From: Natronospirillum sp.
GTDB taxonomy: Bacteria; Pseudomonadota; Gammaproteobacteria; Pseudomonadales; Natronospirillaceae
Assembly (NCBI RefSeq): GCF_022565775.1
Contig: NZ_JAIUMC010000032.1
Location: 1 to 32,240 of the forward strand
Length of the DNA stretch: 32,240 bases
Reading direction: 5' to 3'
This document shows positions 6,627 to 15,337 of the stretch, piece after piece (the stretch's first letter is position 1; every line of letters starts with the position of its first letter). A program made the translations under genes and the position numbers. The notes below the pieces were generated by a model. The model searched no databases, was not told the DNA's origin, and was given only the letters and a program-made list of their open reading frames with translations.

Positions 6627-8657
6627 ATGACCGAACTCGGTGACGCTATTGGCACTGCCAGGAAAGATACTACATCGTTTGCATTGGCAAACTGTGTACG
6701 CAGTCTGTCTATTGATGCTGTAGAGCAAGCGAATTCGGGCCATCCGGGTGCCCCCATGGGACTGGCGGACGTCGCTACGGTGTTGTGGACTCGGCATCTG
6801 AAGTTCGACCCGATACAGCCAGACTGGCCAGATCGTGACCGTTTTGTCTTGTCTAACGGCCATGCTTCAATGCTGCAGTATTCTTTGCTGTACTTGACTG
6901 GCTTTGAATCCATGCCCCTTGAAGAGTTGAAGAATTTTCGCCAATGGGGGTCAGTGACACCGGGCCATCCCGAGTTTGGGCACACCCCTGGTATCGATAT
7001 CACAACAGGTCCACTGGGGCAGGGCCTGGCTGGCGCCGTGGGCATGGCTATCGCGGAAAGCTCGCTGAGAGCCCGGTTCGGCAAGGAGATGGTAGACCAC
7101 CGAACCTGGGTGATCTGCGGTGATGGCTGTTTGATGGAGGGGATTAGTCAAGAGGCGATCTCGTTGGCCGGTCATCTGAAACTCAACAAGCTGACGGTGA
7201 TTTATGACGACAACGGCATATCAATAGATGGGTCAACTGATCTGGCGTTTACGGAAGATGTTTCGGGTCGCTTCCAGGCCGCGGGATGGCGTGTGATCGA
7301 GTGTGATGGGCATGACCATCAGGCCATCGACAAGGCACTCGTATCCGCCAGGCAAGAAACCGAACGCCCCACAATGATCAAGATGCGCACGGTTATCGGG
7401 TTTGGGTCACCGAACAAGTCGGGGAAAGCTTCGTCACATGGAGCGCCGTTGGGTACAGACGAGCGTGATTTGACTCTGGATTCTCTGAATTGGAGCTATG
7501 GTGCATTCGATATCCCTGAAGCGTTGCTCGACCAGTGGCGTCAGTATGGCAGGCGTGGCACAGACACCCGCAAGGACTGGGAGTCCAGAGTTGCAGCGTC
7601 TAAAGGCTCGGTTCGGGCAGAGTTCGAGCGGCGCATGGCAGGGCAACTCCCTGAATCATTGACCGCTGCGGTCGCCAGGGCCCGACAGGAGTTGGTTGCC
7701 AAACCGGTCAAGGTGGCGACCCGCAAGGCGAGCCAGTTGGCACTGGATGTTCTCGCTGAACACTGCCCGGAACTGATTGGCGGGTCTGCTGATCTGTCCG
7801 GTTCGAATCTTACTCGCGTCAAGGCGCTCGGACAGGACTACACCAGTGAGCATCCTGAAGGTCGATACATCTCGTATGGCGTTCGGGAATTCGGAATGGC
7901 GGCCATGATGAATGGCATGGCCGTGCATCGGGGGCTTGTTCCCTATGGTGGTACCTTTCTGGTGTTTTCGGATTACGCCCGCAATGCCATTCGCTTGTCA
8001 GCCCTGATGAATATAGGCGTGGTGTATGTCATGACTCATGACAGCATCGGGCTGGGCGAAGACGGGCCGACGCACCAACCGGTTGAACATTTGGCAAGCT
8101 TCCGCGCCATGCCAAGGGTAACGGTGCTAAGACCGGCTGATGTGGTGGAGACACTGGAGGCGTGGGAGATCGCGGTGCAGAGTCGTCAGACTCCGACCTT
8201 GATGGCGCTGTCCCGACAAGGCGTGCCGCAATTGCGGCTGGACGATACCGGCGAGAATCTGACCGCCCGGGGTGGTTACATCATTCGTGAGTTTGGGGCG
8301 AAGCGTGACCTGACGCTGCTGGCAACCGGGACGGAAGTGTCTCTGGCAGTGGACGCGGCCAGTCGATTGCATGAACAGGGTGTGAACGTAGCCGTCGTTT
8401 CAATGCCTTCCTGGGAGCTTTTCGAACAGAATCCCGAGGCCTATCAGCACAGTGTACTCGGTGATGCACCGCGCATTGCCATCGAGGCCGCCAGCAAATT
8501 TGGCTGGACGCGATATGTGGCGAGTGACAAAGACGTCATCGGCATGACAGCCTTTGGTGCGTCGGCACCTGCGGATTCAGTGTATCAGCACATGGGCATT
8601 ACTGAAGACGCCATCATTGAACGAGCCAATACTTTGCTGCAGGGCAGTGTGTCATGA
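6627..8657 (+). CDS. tkt: Transketolase
   Basis: Thiamine-diphosphate enzyme that moves two-carbon units between ketose and aldose phosphates. Erythrose 4-phosphate plus xylulose 5-phosphate gives fructose 6-phosphate plus glyceraldehyde 3-phosphate. Full length at 676 residues, with GHPGAPMG (38-45), GPLGQG (128-133), the cofactor motif GDGCLMEG (165-172) ending near DDNGI (194-198), then the pyrimidine and C-terminal domains with GEDGPTHQPVEHL. GGAG lies eight bases before the ATG. Its stop codon overlaps the start of the bisphosphatase gene (ATGA), so the two are translationally coupled. It is divergent from the deoR-eryH pair and shares their operator region. It is presumably the enzyme that consumes the erythrose 4-phosphate made by this locus. 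Confidence 0.96.
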   Translation: MTELGDAIGTARKDTTSFALANCVRSLSIDAVEQANSGHPGAPMGLADVATVLWTRHLKFDPIQPDWPDRDRFVLSNGHASMLQYSLLYLTGFESMPLEELKNFRQWGSVTPGHPEFGHTPGIDITTGPLGQGLAGAVGMAIAESSLRARFGKEMVDHRTWVICGDGCLMEGISQEAISLAGHLKLNKLTVIYDDNGISIDGSTDLAFTEDVSGRFQAAGWRVIECDGHDHQAIDKALVSARQETERPTMIKMRTVIGFGSPNKSGKASSHGAPLGTDERDLTLDSLNWSYGAFDIPEALLDQWRQYGRRGTDTRKDWESRVAASKGSVRAEFERRMAGQLPESLTAAVARARQELVAKPVKVATRKASQLALDVLAEHCPELIGGSADLSGSNLTRVKALGQDYTSEHPEGRYISYGVREFGMAAMMNGMAVHRGLVPYGGTFLVFSDYARNAIRLSALMNIGVVYVMTHDSIGLGEDGPTHQPVEHLASFRAMPRVTVLRPADVVETLEAWEIAVQSRQTPTLMALSRQGVPQLRLDDTGENLTARGGYIIREFGAKRDLTLLATGTEVSLAVDAASRLHEQGVNVAVVSMPSWELFEQNPEAYQHSVLGDAPRIAIEAASKFGWTRYVASDKDVIGMTAFGASAPADSVYQHMGITEDAIIERANTLLQGSVS

Positions 8658-9676
8658 ATTCCCTGCTGAAAATGCCAAATGATCGCGAAATCCGCGGCTC
8701 GGATGTCTGTGCCCACCTGGCGTCCAAACTGCCCAGGAACCCTCGGCAGACTGCGCTCATCGAGCTGATTGACGCCATTACCCAAGCGGCAATTCCGTTG
8801 GGCAGGCGGCTGGCTCTGGGGCATCTGCCGGGGAATCCGGCAGAAGTTGTTGGGTTGAATGACAGCGGTGACCGACAAAAGGCCTTGGACTTTGGAGCCC
8901 ACAAGCATCTGCTCGCCGCCGTGGCTGGCTGTTCTGTCAGGTCGGTACTGTCCGAGGAAGCCGAAGAAGTGATTGCGATTTCGGAGCAGGGGGAGTTCGA
9001 TCTGGCGATTGACCCCATCGATGGTTCGGGCAGTATTGGCATCGGTGCACCCTTGGGGTTGCTGTTTGCCATATTTCCGGCGGGCGAGTCCTTCCTGCGT
9101 TCCGGACGGGACACAGTGGCTGCAGGATACATCTCCTTTGGCCACTCGACAGACCTGGGTGTCAGCGTCGGCCAAGGACTGACCCTGGCCACACTGGACA
9201 TATACAGCGAACGCTTTCGTGTGACCGAGGAGTCGGTCACCTTGCGCAGAGAGACCAATATGGTGGCGTACAACGCTTCCAATGTTCGACACCTTCCGGC
9301 CGGACTGCAGCTCTATCTGGGGGATTTGATCGCGGGCTCCGAGGGGCCTGCAGGCAAGAATTACAATATGCGCTGGCTCGCTGCGGCTGTTGGTGAGCTG
9401 CACCGAATCGTGAATCAGGGCGGTATTTTCATGTATCCCAGTGACTCGCGTCCTGGGTTTGAGAACGGACACTTGCGGTTGATCTATGAGGCTTTCCCGA
9501 TCGCCTGGTTGATCGAGCAGACGGGTGGCTTGGCAACTGATGGACTTGATCCAATCCTCGATAAAGTACCGACTGGTCTGCATGAGAAGACGCCGTTGTT
9601 GTTCGGCTCTGCAGAGGAAGTCGAGCGCATCAAAGGCTACTTGTCGGACCCTTCGGCGGGAAACCGCAACAGATAA
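8654..9676 (+). CDS. fbp: Class I fructose-1,6-bisphosphatase (possible sedoheptulose-1,7-bisphosphatase)
   Basis: Metal-dependent sugar bisphosphate phosphatase of 340 residues. It shows the acidic segment SEEAEE (100-105), the metal-binding DPIDGSGSI (120-128; canonical DPLDGSSNI), YNMRW (237-241), YPSD (261-264) and LRLIYEAFPIAWLIEQTGG (274-292), which binds the sugar phosphate and metal. These fit the class I family including CbbF proteins, several of which accept both fructose and sedoheptulose bisphosphates. It overlaps the transketolase stop codon by four bases. The pairing with transketolase and a Calvin-type aldolase elsewhere in the locus is like a cbbF-cbbT-cbbA set. Erythritol growth in Brucella does not need this activity, so its presence suggests a different downstream route. 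Its 3' end overlaps the convergent small membrane protein gene by 40 bases. Confidence 0.92.
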   Translation: MNSLLKMPNDREIRGSDVCAHLASKLPRNPRQTALIELIDAITQAAIPLGRRLALGHLPGNPAEVVGLNDSGDRQKALDFGAHKHLLAAVAGCSVRSVLSEEAEEVIAISEQGEFDLAIDPIDGSGSIGIGAPLGLLFAIFPAGESFLRSGRDTVAAGYISFGHSTDLGVSVGQGLTLATLDIYSERFRVTEESVTLRRETNMVAYNASNVRHLPAGLQLYLGDLIAGSEGPAGKNYNMRWLAAAVGELHRIVNQGGIFMYPSDSRPGFENGHLRLIYEAFPIAWLIEQTGGLATDGLDPILDKVPTGLHEKTPLLFGSAEEVERIKGYLSDPSAGNRNR

Positions 9677-9828
9677 CGCCACAGGATATAGGCCACAAGG
9701 CATAAAGAGGCCAGCAACCAGATCTCCGATCCGAAAACCAGTTCTACGGCTACCCAGGCAAGGGCGGTGCTGAGCAGAGCGAGTCGGCGCCAGAGCGGCT
9801 TGAAAAATCGAATTTCAGACTCTTTCAT
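9637..9828 (-). CDS. Small two-helix membrane protein (DUF3329-like)
   Basis: A 63-residue protein with a charged N-terminus (MKESEIRFFKPLWRR), two hydrophobic segments at about residues 16-34 and 37-53, and a polar tail. It resembles short proteins annotated DUF3329, some of which I recall next to ery genes in rhizobia; this is memory, not a search. The ATG has a strong Shine-Dalgarno (AGGAAGGTG) that overlaps the stop codon of the preceding deoR gene, nine bases away, so they form an operon. The last 40 bases overlap the end of the bisphosphatase gene on the opposite strand. The good ribosome site and coupling argue that it is a real gene. No function can be assigned. Confidence 0.72.
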   Translation of the reverse strand: MKESEIRFFKPLWRRLALLSTALAWVAVELVFGSEIWLLASLCLVAYILWRYLLRFPAEGSDK

Positions 9829-9837
9829 GGCACCTTC

Positions 9838-10611
9838 CTAAACCTTGACCCCTGGTGCGATCATCACTTTGACTCCGCGTGCTCTGAGGTCCCTGATGGC
9901 GCCTTCGTCTGTCTGTCGGTCGGTGATGACGGTGTCGAAGTCAGACAGCCGGGCCATGTGATGCAGGGCACGTTTTTTGAACTTACTGTGATCTGCCAGC
10001 AGTATCCGTCTGGAGGCGGCGCGAAACATGGCCTGTTTGGTTTCTACCATCTCGGGATATTGATGATAGGCCACTCCGTCCATGATCGCTGAGGTTGAAA
10101 TCACCAGTGTGTCAGCATGCAGGCCTTTGATTTCATTAATGGTCATGTGACCCAGGAAGGCGTTACACCAACTGTGGTATCGCCCACCCAGACCAATCAG
10201 GTTGATATCATCCATTTCGCGCAGTGCGTTCATCAGGGTGATGGAATTGGAAATCACTGTCAGCGGGAGTCTGTGATGCAGGAAGGGCACCATTTGCAGC
10301 ACGGTTGTCGAGTCATCAAGAAATACCGTCTCGCCGGGCTCCAGCAAGTCTGAGGCCATTTTGGCAATTTGCTTCTTTTCCTCGCTTTGCTGCTTGACTC
10401 GATAGGCGTCACTGGACTCCGTCAAACTGGTCGGCGTCACTGTCGCCACGCCTCTGTCCTTGCGCAGCAGGCCGCGGTGTTCCAGTTCATCCAGGTCACG
10501 ATGAGCGGTCATCAGGCTGATGCCGAATTGCTCGGCGAGAGCTTCAATACGAACGCTGCCACTAGCCACGACAGTTTCTGCAATTTGCTGTCGCCGGCTC
10601 AGCTGTCGCAT
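9838..10611 (-). CDS. Second DeoR-family transcriptional regulator
   Basis: A DeoR regulator with N-terminal winged helix (signature ISLMTAHRDLDELEHRGLLRK) and the sugar-phosphate sensor domain (VFLDDSTTVLQ, VISNS, GGRYHSWCNAFLG, ADHSKFKKRALH). With the ATG at 10611 it has 257 residues, the normal length, and begins MRQLSRRQQI as DeoR proteins usually do. A start at 10725 would give 295 residues, but that ATG lies in a palindrome and overlaps promoter-like hexamers, so I regard it as unlikely. It shows the same motifs as the DeoR at 5551, but the sequences differ widely: they are paralogues, not a recent duplication. It lies just downstream of the transporter terminator and is co-transcribed with the small membrane protein. 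Confidence 0.85.
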   Translation of the reverse strand: MRQLSRRQQIAETVVASGSVRIEALAEQFGISLMTAHRDLDELEHRGLLRKDRGVATVTPTSLTESSDAYRVKQQSEEKKQIAKMASDLLEPGETVFLDDSTTVLQMVPFLHHRLPLTVISNSITLMNALREMDDINLIGLGGRYHSWCNAFLGHMTINEIKGLHADTLVISTSAIMDGVAYHQYPEMVETKQAMFRAASRRILLADHSKFKKRALHHMARLSDFDTVITDRQTDEGAIRDLRARGVKVMIAPGVKV

Positions 10612-10714
10612 TTGCCGACTGTCTGTTATCGCGGCTTCTTTGAAAAACTGTTCCAACGCTGTATCCACGGCCCGTCGTATACCTCTGGGATTTCTGCGAA
10701 TTGTATCATTCTTC

Positions 10715-10729
10715 TGATATAACATATCA
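10715..10729. promoter_or_regulatory. Palindrome at the deoR promoter (autoregulatory operator candidate)
   Basis: TGATAT-AAC-ATATCA, a perfect 6-bp inverted repeat. On the minus strand it lies beside TTGATA and TACAAT hexamers, a possible though wide-spaced promoter. It contains TAACAT, the half-site also seen in the other DeoR-type palindromes of the locus. Confidence 0.45.
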
Positions 10730-10817
10730 ACAGGACTGTTAAGAAATTCTGCTTCTTGTGGACCAGTCGGTTGAACAATCCGAGCATCACCACTCTCTGG
10801 GAGCGTTTCGGTAAAAC

Positions 10818-10845
10818 AAAAAAAGGGAGCAGCAAGGCTGCCCCC
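10818..10845 (-). terminator. Rho-independent terminator of the ABC transporter operon
   Basis: On the minus strand GGGGGCAGC, loop CTT and GCTGCTCCC form a nine-pair stem (one G-U pair) followed directly by seven T. It begins 12 bases after the binding-protein stop codon. It separates the transporter operon from the deoR gene that follows on the same strand. Confidence 0.92.
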
Positions 10846-10857
10846 AAGGCTAACAAC

Positions 10858-11811
10858 TTATTCTTCGAAAACGAACGGTGCTGTCATCTGATCAATGTTG
10901 TCAGGTGTGATCAACATGGCATCAAACAGCTGCTTTTCTTCGTCAACACCGGTTTCGCCTGTTCGGATAACACGGTCGGCCTGGATGACTGCTTCCCGCG
11001 AGAACACTGCGACTGGTTGAAGCACTGTGTATGCCATTTCGCCAGCCTCGATAGACTCAATGGCATCAGGGTTGCCATCAAAGCCACCAACGACGACACC
11101 GTCAAAGCGGCCTGCTTCTTTCAGGGCAGAGATCGCGCCCAGAGCCATTTCGTCATTGCCAGAGATAACACCGGCAATATCCGGGTTGGCCTGCATCAGG
11201 TTCTGCATACGGTTGTAACCCTCTGTGCGGTCCCAATTGGCGACTTCAGAGCCGACCTGATCCAGGTCCGGATACTGTTCAATGACGGTGGTGTAGCCAT
11301 TTGAGCGAGTCTGCGCATTATTGTCTGACGGCGCACCGAACATTTCGACATAGTTGCCTTCGCCACCCATCAATTCAACCCAGTGGGCCGCACCCAAGGC
11401 TGCACCCTGAGCGTTGTTGGAGACCAACTGCGCCTGGGCCAGTCCGGTTTCGTTGATTTCAGCATTGACCAGAATAATTGGGATACCGGCGTCAACTACA
11501 CGACGAACAGCACCGATCGAACCATCGGCATTCGCAGGATCCAGAATGATGGCGGCCGCATCGTTTGTGATTGCGGTGTCGATGAGGCGGCTTTCCTCAT
11601 TAGTGTCGCCCCGGTGCGCACTTACATTGGCACGATACCCCAGTTCCTCGGCGGTTTCTCGCGCCACCTCACCCTCTGTATGCCAGTAAGGGTTGGATGG
11701 GTCGTTCACGATGATGGATATCAGACCGTTGTCCGCTGAAACGAGACCAGACAGCCCCAATGCGGCTGCAGCAAGCCCGGTCATGGTCAGTCGCTTGATT
11801 GTTTTTAACAT
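10858..11811 (-). CDS. eryG: Sugar/polyol ABC transporter, periplasmic binding protein (EryG-like)
   Basis: Periplasmic substrate-binding protein of the ribose/LacI-like type I fold (peripla_BP_4), 317 residues. A signal peptide with a predicted cut after LSGLVSA (residue 26) precedes the mature start DNGLISIIVNDPSNPYW. Later motifs include AIILDPANADG, VISGNDEMALGA and VVVGGFDGNPDA, which line the ligand cleft in this family. It is the last gene of the transporter operon and is followed by a strong terminator. Because it lies beside EryA-EryB-EryC-like genes the best guess for the ligand is erythritol or a similar tetritol. Ribose or another polyol cannot be excluded from the sequence. Confidence 0.88.
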   Translation of the reverse strand: MLKTIKRLTMTGLAAAALGLSGLVSADNGLISIIVNDPSNPYWHTEGEVARETAEELGYRANVSAHRGDTNEESRLIDTAITNDAAAIILDPANADGSIGAVRRVVDAGIPIILVNAEINETGLAQAQLVSNNAQGAALGAAHWVELMGGEGNYVEMFGAPSDNNAQTRSNGYTTVIEQYPDLDQVGSEVANWDRTEGYNRMQNLMQANPDIAGVISGNDEMALGAISALKEAGRFDGVVVGGFDGNPDAIESIEAGEMAYTVLQPVAVFSREAVIQADRVIRTGETGVDEEKQLFDAMLITPDNIDQMTAPFVFEE

Positions 11812-11879
11812 GAGTTCTCTCCAGTGTTGTTTTTAGGTTTATCACCGATACTGATCGGCTTGGGTCCTGCAGTGGCGGA

Positions 11880-12992
11880 CTACATGGAAGAGCCCTGCCG
11901 TTGAGCAGAATCGCTGTTACTCGCAGACGATTTGCTGTCGCCCGCTGCAAACTTTTTCTTTGGTTGGTAATTGATGCTGTTCAGCATCACGGCCAGGATG
12001 ATCACGGCACCGGTAAATACCGTTTGCCAATAAGATGAGACACCGATGATGACCAGCCCGCTGCCCAGAAACCCGATCACGAAGGCGCCAAGCAGCGTGC
12101 CCTGGACATTGCCCCTGCCGCCGGAAAGGGCGGCACCGCCGACCACGACTGCCGCAATGGCGGTCAGCTCATAGGTGTTACCTGCGGTCGGACCGGCAGA
12201 GGTCAGTTGAGAGGCGAGCACGAGACCGGACAGGGCAGCACAGATACCTGACAGTACATAGACGGTGACCGTGGTGTGTTTCACTGGCACGCCGGATAAT
12301 TCAGCCGCCTTGGCATTCCCCCCGGTCGCGTAGATCCATCTGCCCAGCGGCGTGCGTGTCAGCAGCACAGCGATGGCAATGGCTACAGCAGCCAGTATCA
12401 GAACCCCAATCGGGATACCCATGATGCGGTTGAAGCCCAACCAGTCAAAACCGATATTGCCCAGTTCCGGGCGCCCGCCCAGTCGGTTGTAGGTCAAGCC
12501 GTTGGTCATCAGCAAGGCGATACCGCGGGCGACATACAGCATGCCCAGCGTGGCCACAAAGGCGGGCACTCTGAAGTAGGCGACCAGCGTGCCATTGATG
12601 GCACCCATGAATGCACCCAGGGCACAGGTAAGCACCACCACTACCCAGACCGGAGGAAAGAGCGCCAGGTCCAGAAACTCGAGCGATACCCCCTGCAGCA
12701 GAAAGCCGGCAAAAACCCCCGAGAGTCCGAGTACGGAACCCACAGAAAGGTCGATACCCCCGGTCAGAATGACCAGCAGCATACCCAGGGAAATCAGTCC
12801 GAAGATGGACACCTGAGAAGACATGGTCAGAAAATTGCTGACCGTGAAATAGTAAGGTGAAAGCATTGAGAACACGACAATGATAGCGATCAATGCGAAA
12901 AACGCTCTTCCTTCCAGCAGCACCTTGGCCACCAGTGGCGCCAGGCTTGTCGTTTGCAGACTCGGCCAACGGGATTGACTTGTTGTGGACAT
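11880..12992 (-). CDS. eryF: Sugar/polyol ABC transporter, permease (EryF-like)
   Basis: Inner-membrane permease of the RbsC/BPD_transp_2 family, 370 residues, with about nine to ten hydrophobic segments. It shows the family features TGGIDLSVGSVLGLSG near the third helix and GNAKAAELSGVPV, the cytoplasmic loop that touches the ATPase. The ATG at 12992 has GGAG nine bases upstream. A TTG at 13007 in the same frame would start on top of that ribosome site and is less likely. The start lies 18 bases after the ATPase stop, with about 70 bases to the binding-protein gene. It forms the channel for the substrate bound by the EryG-like protein. Confidence 0.9.
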   Translation of the reverse strand: MSTTSQSRWPSLQTTSLAPLVAKVLLEGRAFFALIAIIVVFSMLSPYYFTVSNFLTMSSQVSIFGLISLGMLLVILTGGIDLSVGSVLGLSGVFAGFLLQGVSLEFLDLALFPPVWVVVVLTCALGAFMGAINGTLVAYFRVPAFVATLGMLYVARGIALLMTNGLTYNRLGGRPELGNIGFDWLGFNRIMGIPIGVLILAAVAIAIAVLLTRTPLGRWIYATGGNAKAAELSGVPVKHTTVTVYVLSGICAALSGLVLASQLTSAGPTAGNTYELTAIAAVVVGGAALSGGRGNVQGTLLGAFVIGFLGSGLVIIGVSSYWQTVFTGAVIILAVMLNSINYQPKKKFAAGDSKSSASNSDSAQRQGSSM

Positions 12993-13010
12993 GATCTTGG
13001 GCTCCAATTC

Positions 13011-14558
13011 TTATTCTGAAAGGACGGCTTCGCCGGACGCCGCCATTATTTCGTCTTTACTGACATCGGGTTCAAACTCGGCGGCAATTCGACCCCGGCT
13101 CATGACAATGATGCGGTGTGCAACGCCGAAGCACTCGGTGACCTCCGACGTGGAGTAGATAACCCCGAGCCCTTGCTGAGCACCTTTCGAAAGCAACTTG
13201 AATACTTCGGATTTGGCACCGATATCGATGCCTCGACTCGGCTCGTCAAGCAGCAGCACTTTTGGCGATGTAGCCAGCATCTTGCCGATCACCACTTTTT
13301 GCTGGTTGCCGCCAGAGAGCGAACCGATGCCGGCACGGCTGTCATTGGTTTTGATGTGGACATTGCGAATGGCCGAACTGACGACCTCTGACTCCATTTG
13401 TCTTGAGGTCATCAGCCCTTTTACAAAGGAAGAAATACTGGCCAGAGAGAGGTTCTCACCGATCGACATGGTTTGTACCAGGCCGTCGCGCTGACGATCT
13501 TCCGGCACCAATGCCAGGCCCAGTTCGATTCTTTGCGCGATACTCAGCTTCAATACACTGTGGCCATTGAGCAAGATATCCCCGCTGGCTGGTTCGTTGC
13601 GTCCGGCAATGGTCTCTAGCAACTCAGTGCGTCCGGCGCCCATCAGTCCGTAGAAGCAGACAATTTCGCCTGCCCGAACGTCCAGGTTCAACTTGTCGAC
13701 CAGGACTTTGCCGGTGTCATCCACGACCCTGAGGTCCCTGACACTGAGTACGGGCTCTCCGAAGTCGTATCCGGCTGGAGGGGCGCCCAGATCAAAGTTT
13801 TCACCGACCATGTGACGCACGATCCAGGGCAAGTCGATGTCGGCACGTTTGGCGTAGGCCGTCATGTTGCCATCACGCAGCACCACCGCATGGTCAGTGA
13901 CTTCCAGGGCCTCTTCCAGGTGATGCGAAATATAGACAATGGAGACACCGCGCTTTTTCAGGTCGCGGATCACCTTGAACAGCACCTCTACCTCGGTGGC
14001 ACTGAGGGCAGAGGTGGGTTCATCCATGATCAGGATGCGTGAATTGATCTGCAGCGCCCGGGCAATTTCGACAATCTGTTGCTGGCCCAGCTTGAGTTCT
14101 GAGACCGGCGTTCTAGGATCGATGTCCTCTTCCAGTTCCTGCATCAATTCGGCGGTGATGCGACGCTCGGTCGCGAAGTCCACACCGCCCGCTCCGACGA
14201 TCTCGCGACCCAGGAAGATATTGTCGGTGACGCTCAGGTTGGGCGCCAGACTCAGCTCCTGGTGGATGATCGAGATGCCATACTCTGCGGCATCGGCTGG
14301 TGAGCGAAAGGTCACCACGTTGCCGTCAACCAGAATGTCTCCTGAGCTGGGGCTGACAATGCCCGCCAGAATCTTCATCAGTGTCGACTTACCGGCACCA
14401 TTTTCGCCAAACAGCGTGGTAACTTCGCCCTTGTGGACATCAAAATTGACGCCCTTCAAGGCGTGAACACTGCCGTATGATTTGGCCACGTTGCGGGCCG
14501 ACAGGACTGTGGCAGTGTTGGCTGGCGATGACTGATCCGGGTTGGTTGTCGTGTTCAT
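13011..14558 (-). CDS. eryE: Sugar/polyol ABC transporter, double ATPase (EryE-like)
   Basis: A 515-residue RbsA/XylG-type ATPase with two nucleotide-binding domains. The first has Walker A GENGAGKST (51-59), signature LKLGQQQIVEIARAL and Walker B ILIMDEPTSAL. The second has the degenerate Walker A GLMGAGRTE typical of this family, signature LSGGNQQKV and Walker B LLLDEPSRGIDIG. The start codon overlaps the stop codon of the preceding DUF2291-like gene (ATGA), so they are translationally coupled. The order ATPase, permease, binding protein is that of eryEFG in alpha-proteobacteria. Confidence 0.93.
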   Translation of the reverse strand: MNTTTNPDQSSPANTATVLSARNVAKSYGSVHALKGVNFDVHKGEVTTLFGENGAGKSTLMKILAGIVSPSSGDILVDGNVVTFRSPADAAEYGISIIHQELSLAPNLSVTDNIFLGREIVGAGGVDFATERRITAELMQELEEDIDPRTPVSELKLGQQQIVEIARALQINSRILIMDEPTSALSATEVEVLFKVIRDLKKRGVSIVYISHHLEEALEVTDHAVVLRDGNMTAYAKRADIDLPWIVRHMVGENFDLGAPPAGYDFGEPVLSVRDLRVVDDTGKVLVDKLNLDVRAGEIVCFYGLMGAGRTELLETIAGRNEPASGDILLNGHSVLKLSIAQRIELGLALVPEDRQRDGLVQTMSIGENLSLASISSFVKGLMTSRQMESEVVSSAIRNVHIKTNDSRAGIGSLSGGNQQKVVIGKMLATSPKVLLLDEPSRGIDIGAKSEVFKLLSKGAQQGLGVIYSTSEVTECFGVAHRIIVMSRGRIAAEFEPDVSKDEIMAASGEAVLSE

Positions 14559-15211
14559 TGCACCGTCACCCTTGCTGGTGTTACCAGCCAGTTGTTGGGG
14601 TTGATCAACGTAAAGGCACCAGAGACAGTAATCAGGCGACCTTCCAGTTGATCTCGGTCAATCGGGTCCAGAGTGTCGGCTCGCATTGCGTTGTTGAGTG
14701 CTCTGCCGGCATTCTGATATTCGATCTGGTTGGTGAATTGCTGGAACCGGATTGTTCCGGTGACATCGCGCAACTCGGTGCCATTGATGGCAGGCCCCAA
14801 CTGAAGACGAATCGTGAGGTCATCAGGCGCCTGGTCCACCGCCACTTCTACAATGCCGCTCTGGCCTTCCTCAATTCGACCGGTAAAGGATACCGGGAAT
14901 ATCGGGTGCGCCCCCGTCTGTCTGCCGTGCTGCGTAATCGCTGCATCGCGGTCGTCTTCCAGGGCCTGAACGAGCAACTGCACACCAACGGCGTTTTCCT
15001 CGATCCACTGTTGTACAGCGGGGAATTCTGTCGCGCCGAACTGCTCGGGAGAAAAGGCCTCTTCAGTGAAATCCAGGTCTGAACCGGTTCTGACCACCGT
15101 CGTATCCAGAGCCATGGCAACAATCAGCGCTGCCACCAGTAACGAAATGGTCAGAGACCGTCGTGACGGTTTGCTACTCCGCTTTGCTGCGACGTCTTGG
15201 TATGTGCTCAT
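14555..15211 (-). CDS. DUF2291-type membrane-anchored periplasmic protein
   Basis: A protein of 218 residues with one N-terminal membrane segment (around LTISLLVAALIVAMAL) and a periplasmic domain. The C-terminal half has the pattern known from DUF2291 proteins: GTIRFQQFTNQIEYQNAG, then LEGRLITVSGAF and NPNNWLVTPARV at the end. No lipobox cysteine is visible, so it is probably anchored by the uncleaved helix. It is the first gene of the transporter operon and is coupled to the ATPase gene by an ATGA overlap, which suggests a role in transporter assembly or regulation. The ATG at 15211 has AAAGG and AAGAG upstream; another at 15259 has no ribosome site. The function of the family is not known to me. 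Confidence 0.75.
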   Translation of the reverse strand: MSTYQDVAAKRSSKPSRRSLTISLLVAALIVAMALDTTVVRTGSDLDFTEEAFSPEQFGATEFPAVQQWIEENAVGVQLLVQALEDDRDAAITQHGRQTGAHPIFPVSFTGRIEEGQSGIVEVAVDQAPDDLTIRLQLGPAINGTELRDVTGTIRFQQFTNQIEYQNAGRALNNAMRADTLDPIDRDQLEGRLITVSGAFTLINPNNWLVTPARVTVQ

Positions 15212-15337
15212 CTCTTGTAACCTTTCTTGTCTGTTGTTGTTGTTCAACGCGGTAGCCATCAGCCGATCTTGTGCTTTTGGGTTCCTTCAGCTTTTGCTCT
15301 CTACCTACCACTGCAGCCAGTCAAGCCACACGTTATA

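Noticed and set aside
1814..9676. A Calvin-Benson carbon-fixation cluster
   Set aside because: Aldolase, transketolase and bisphosphatase are present, but there is no rubisco, phosphoribulokinase or CbbR. Erythritol-pathway genes lie among them.
8585..9703. Long open frame (372 codons) antisense to the bisphosphatase gene
   Set aside because: No domain, no ribosome site, and completely explained by the fbp gene on the plus strand.
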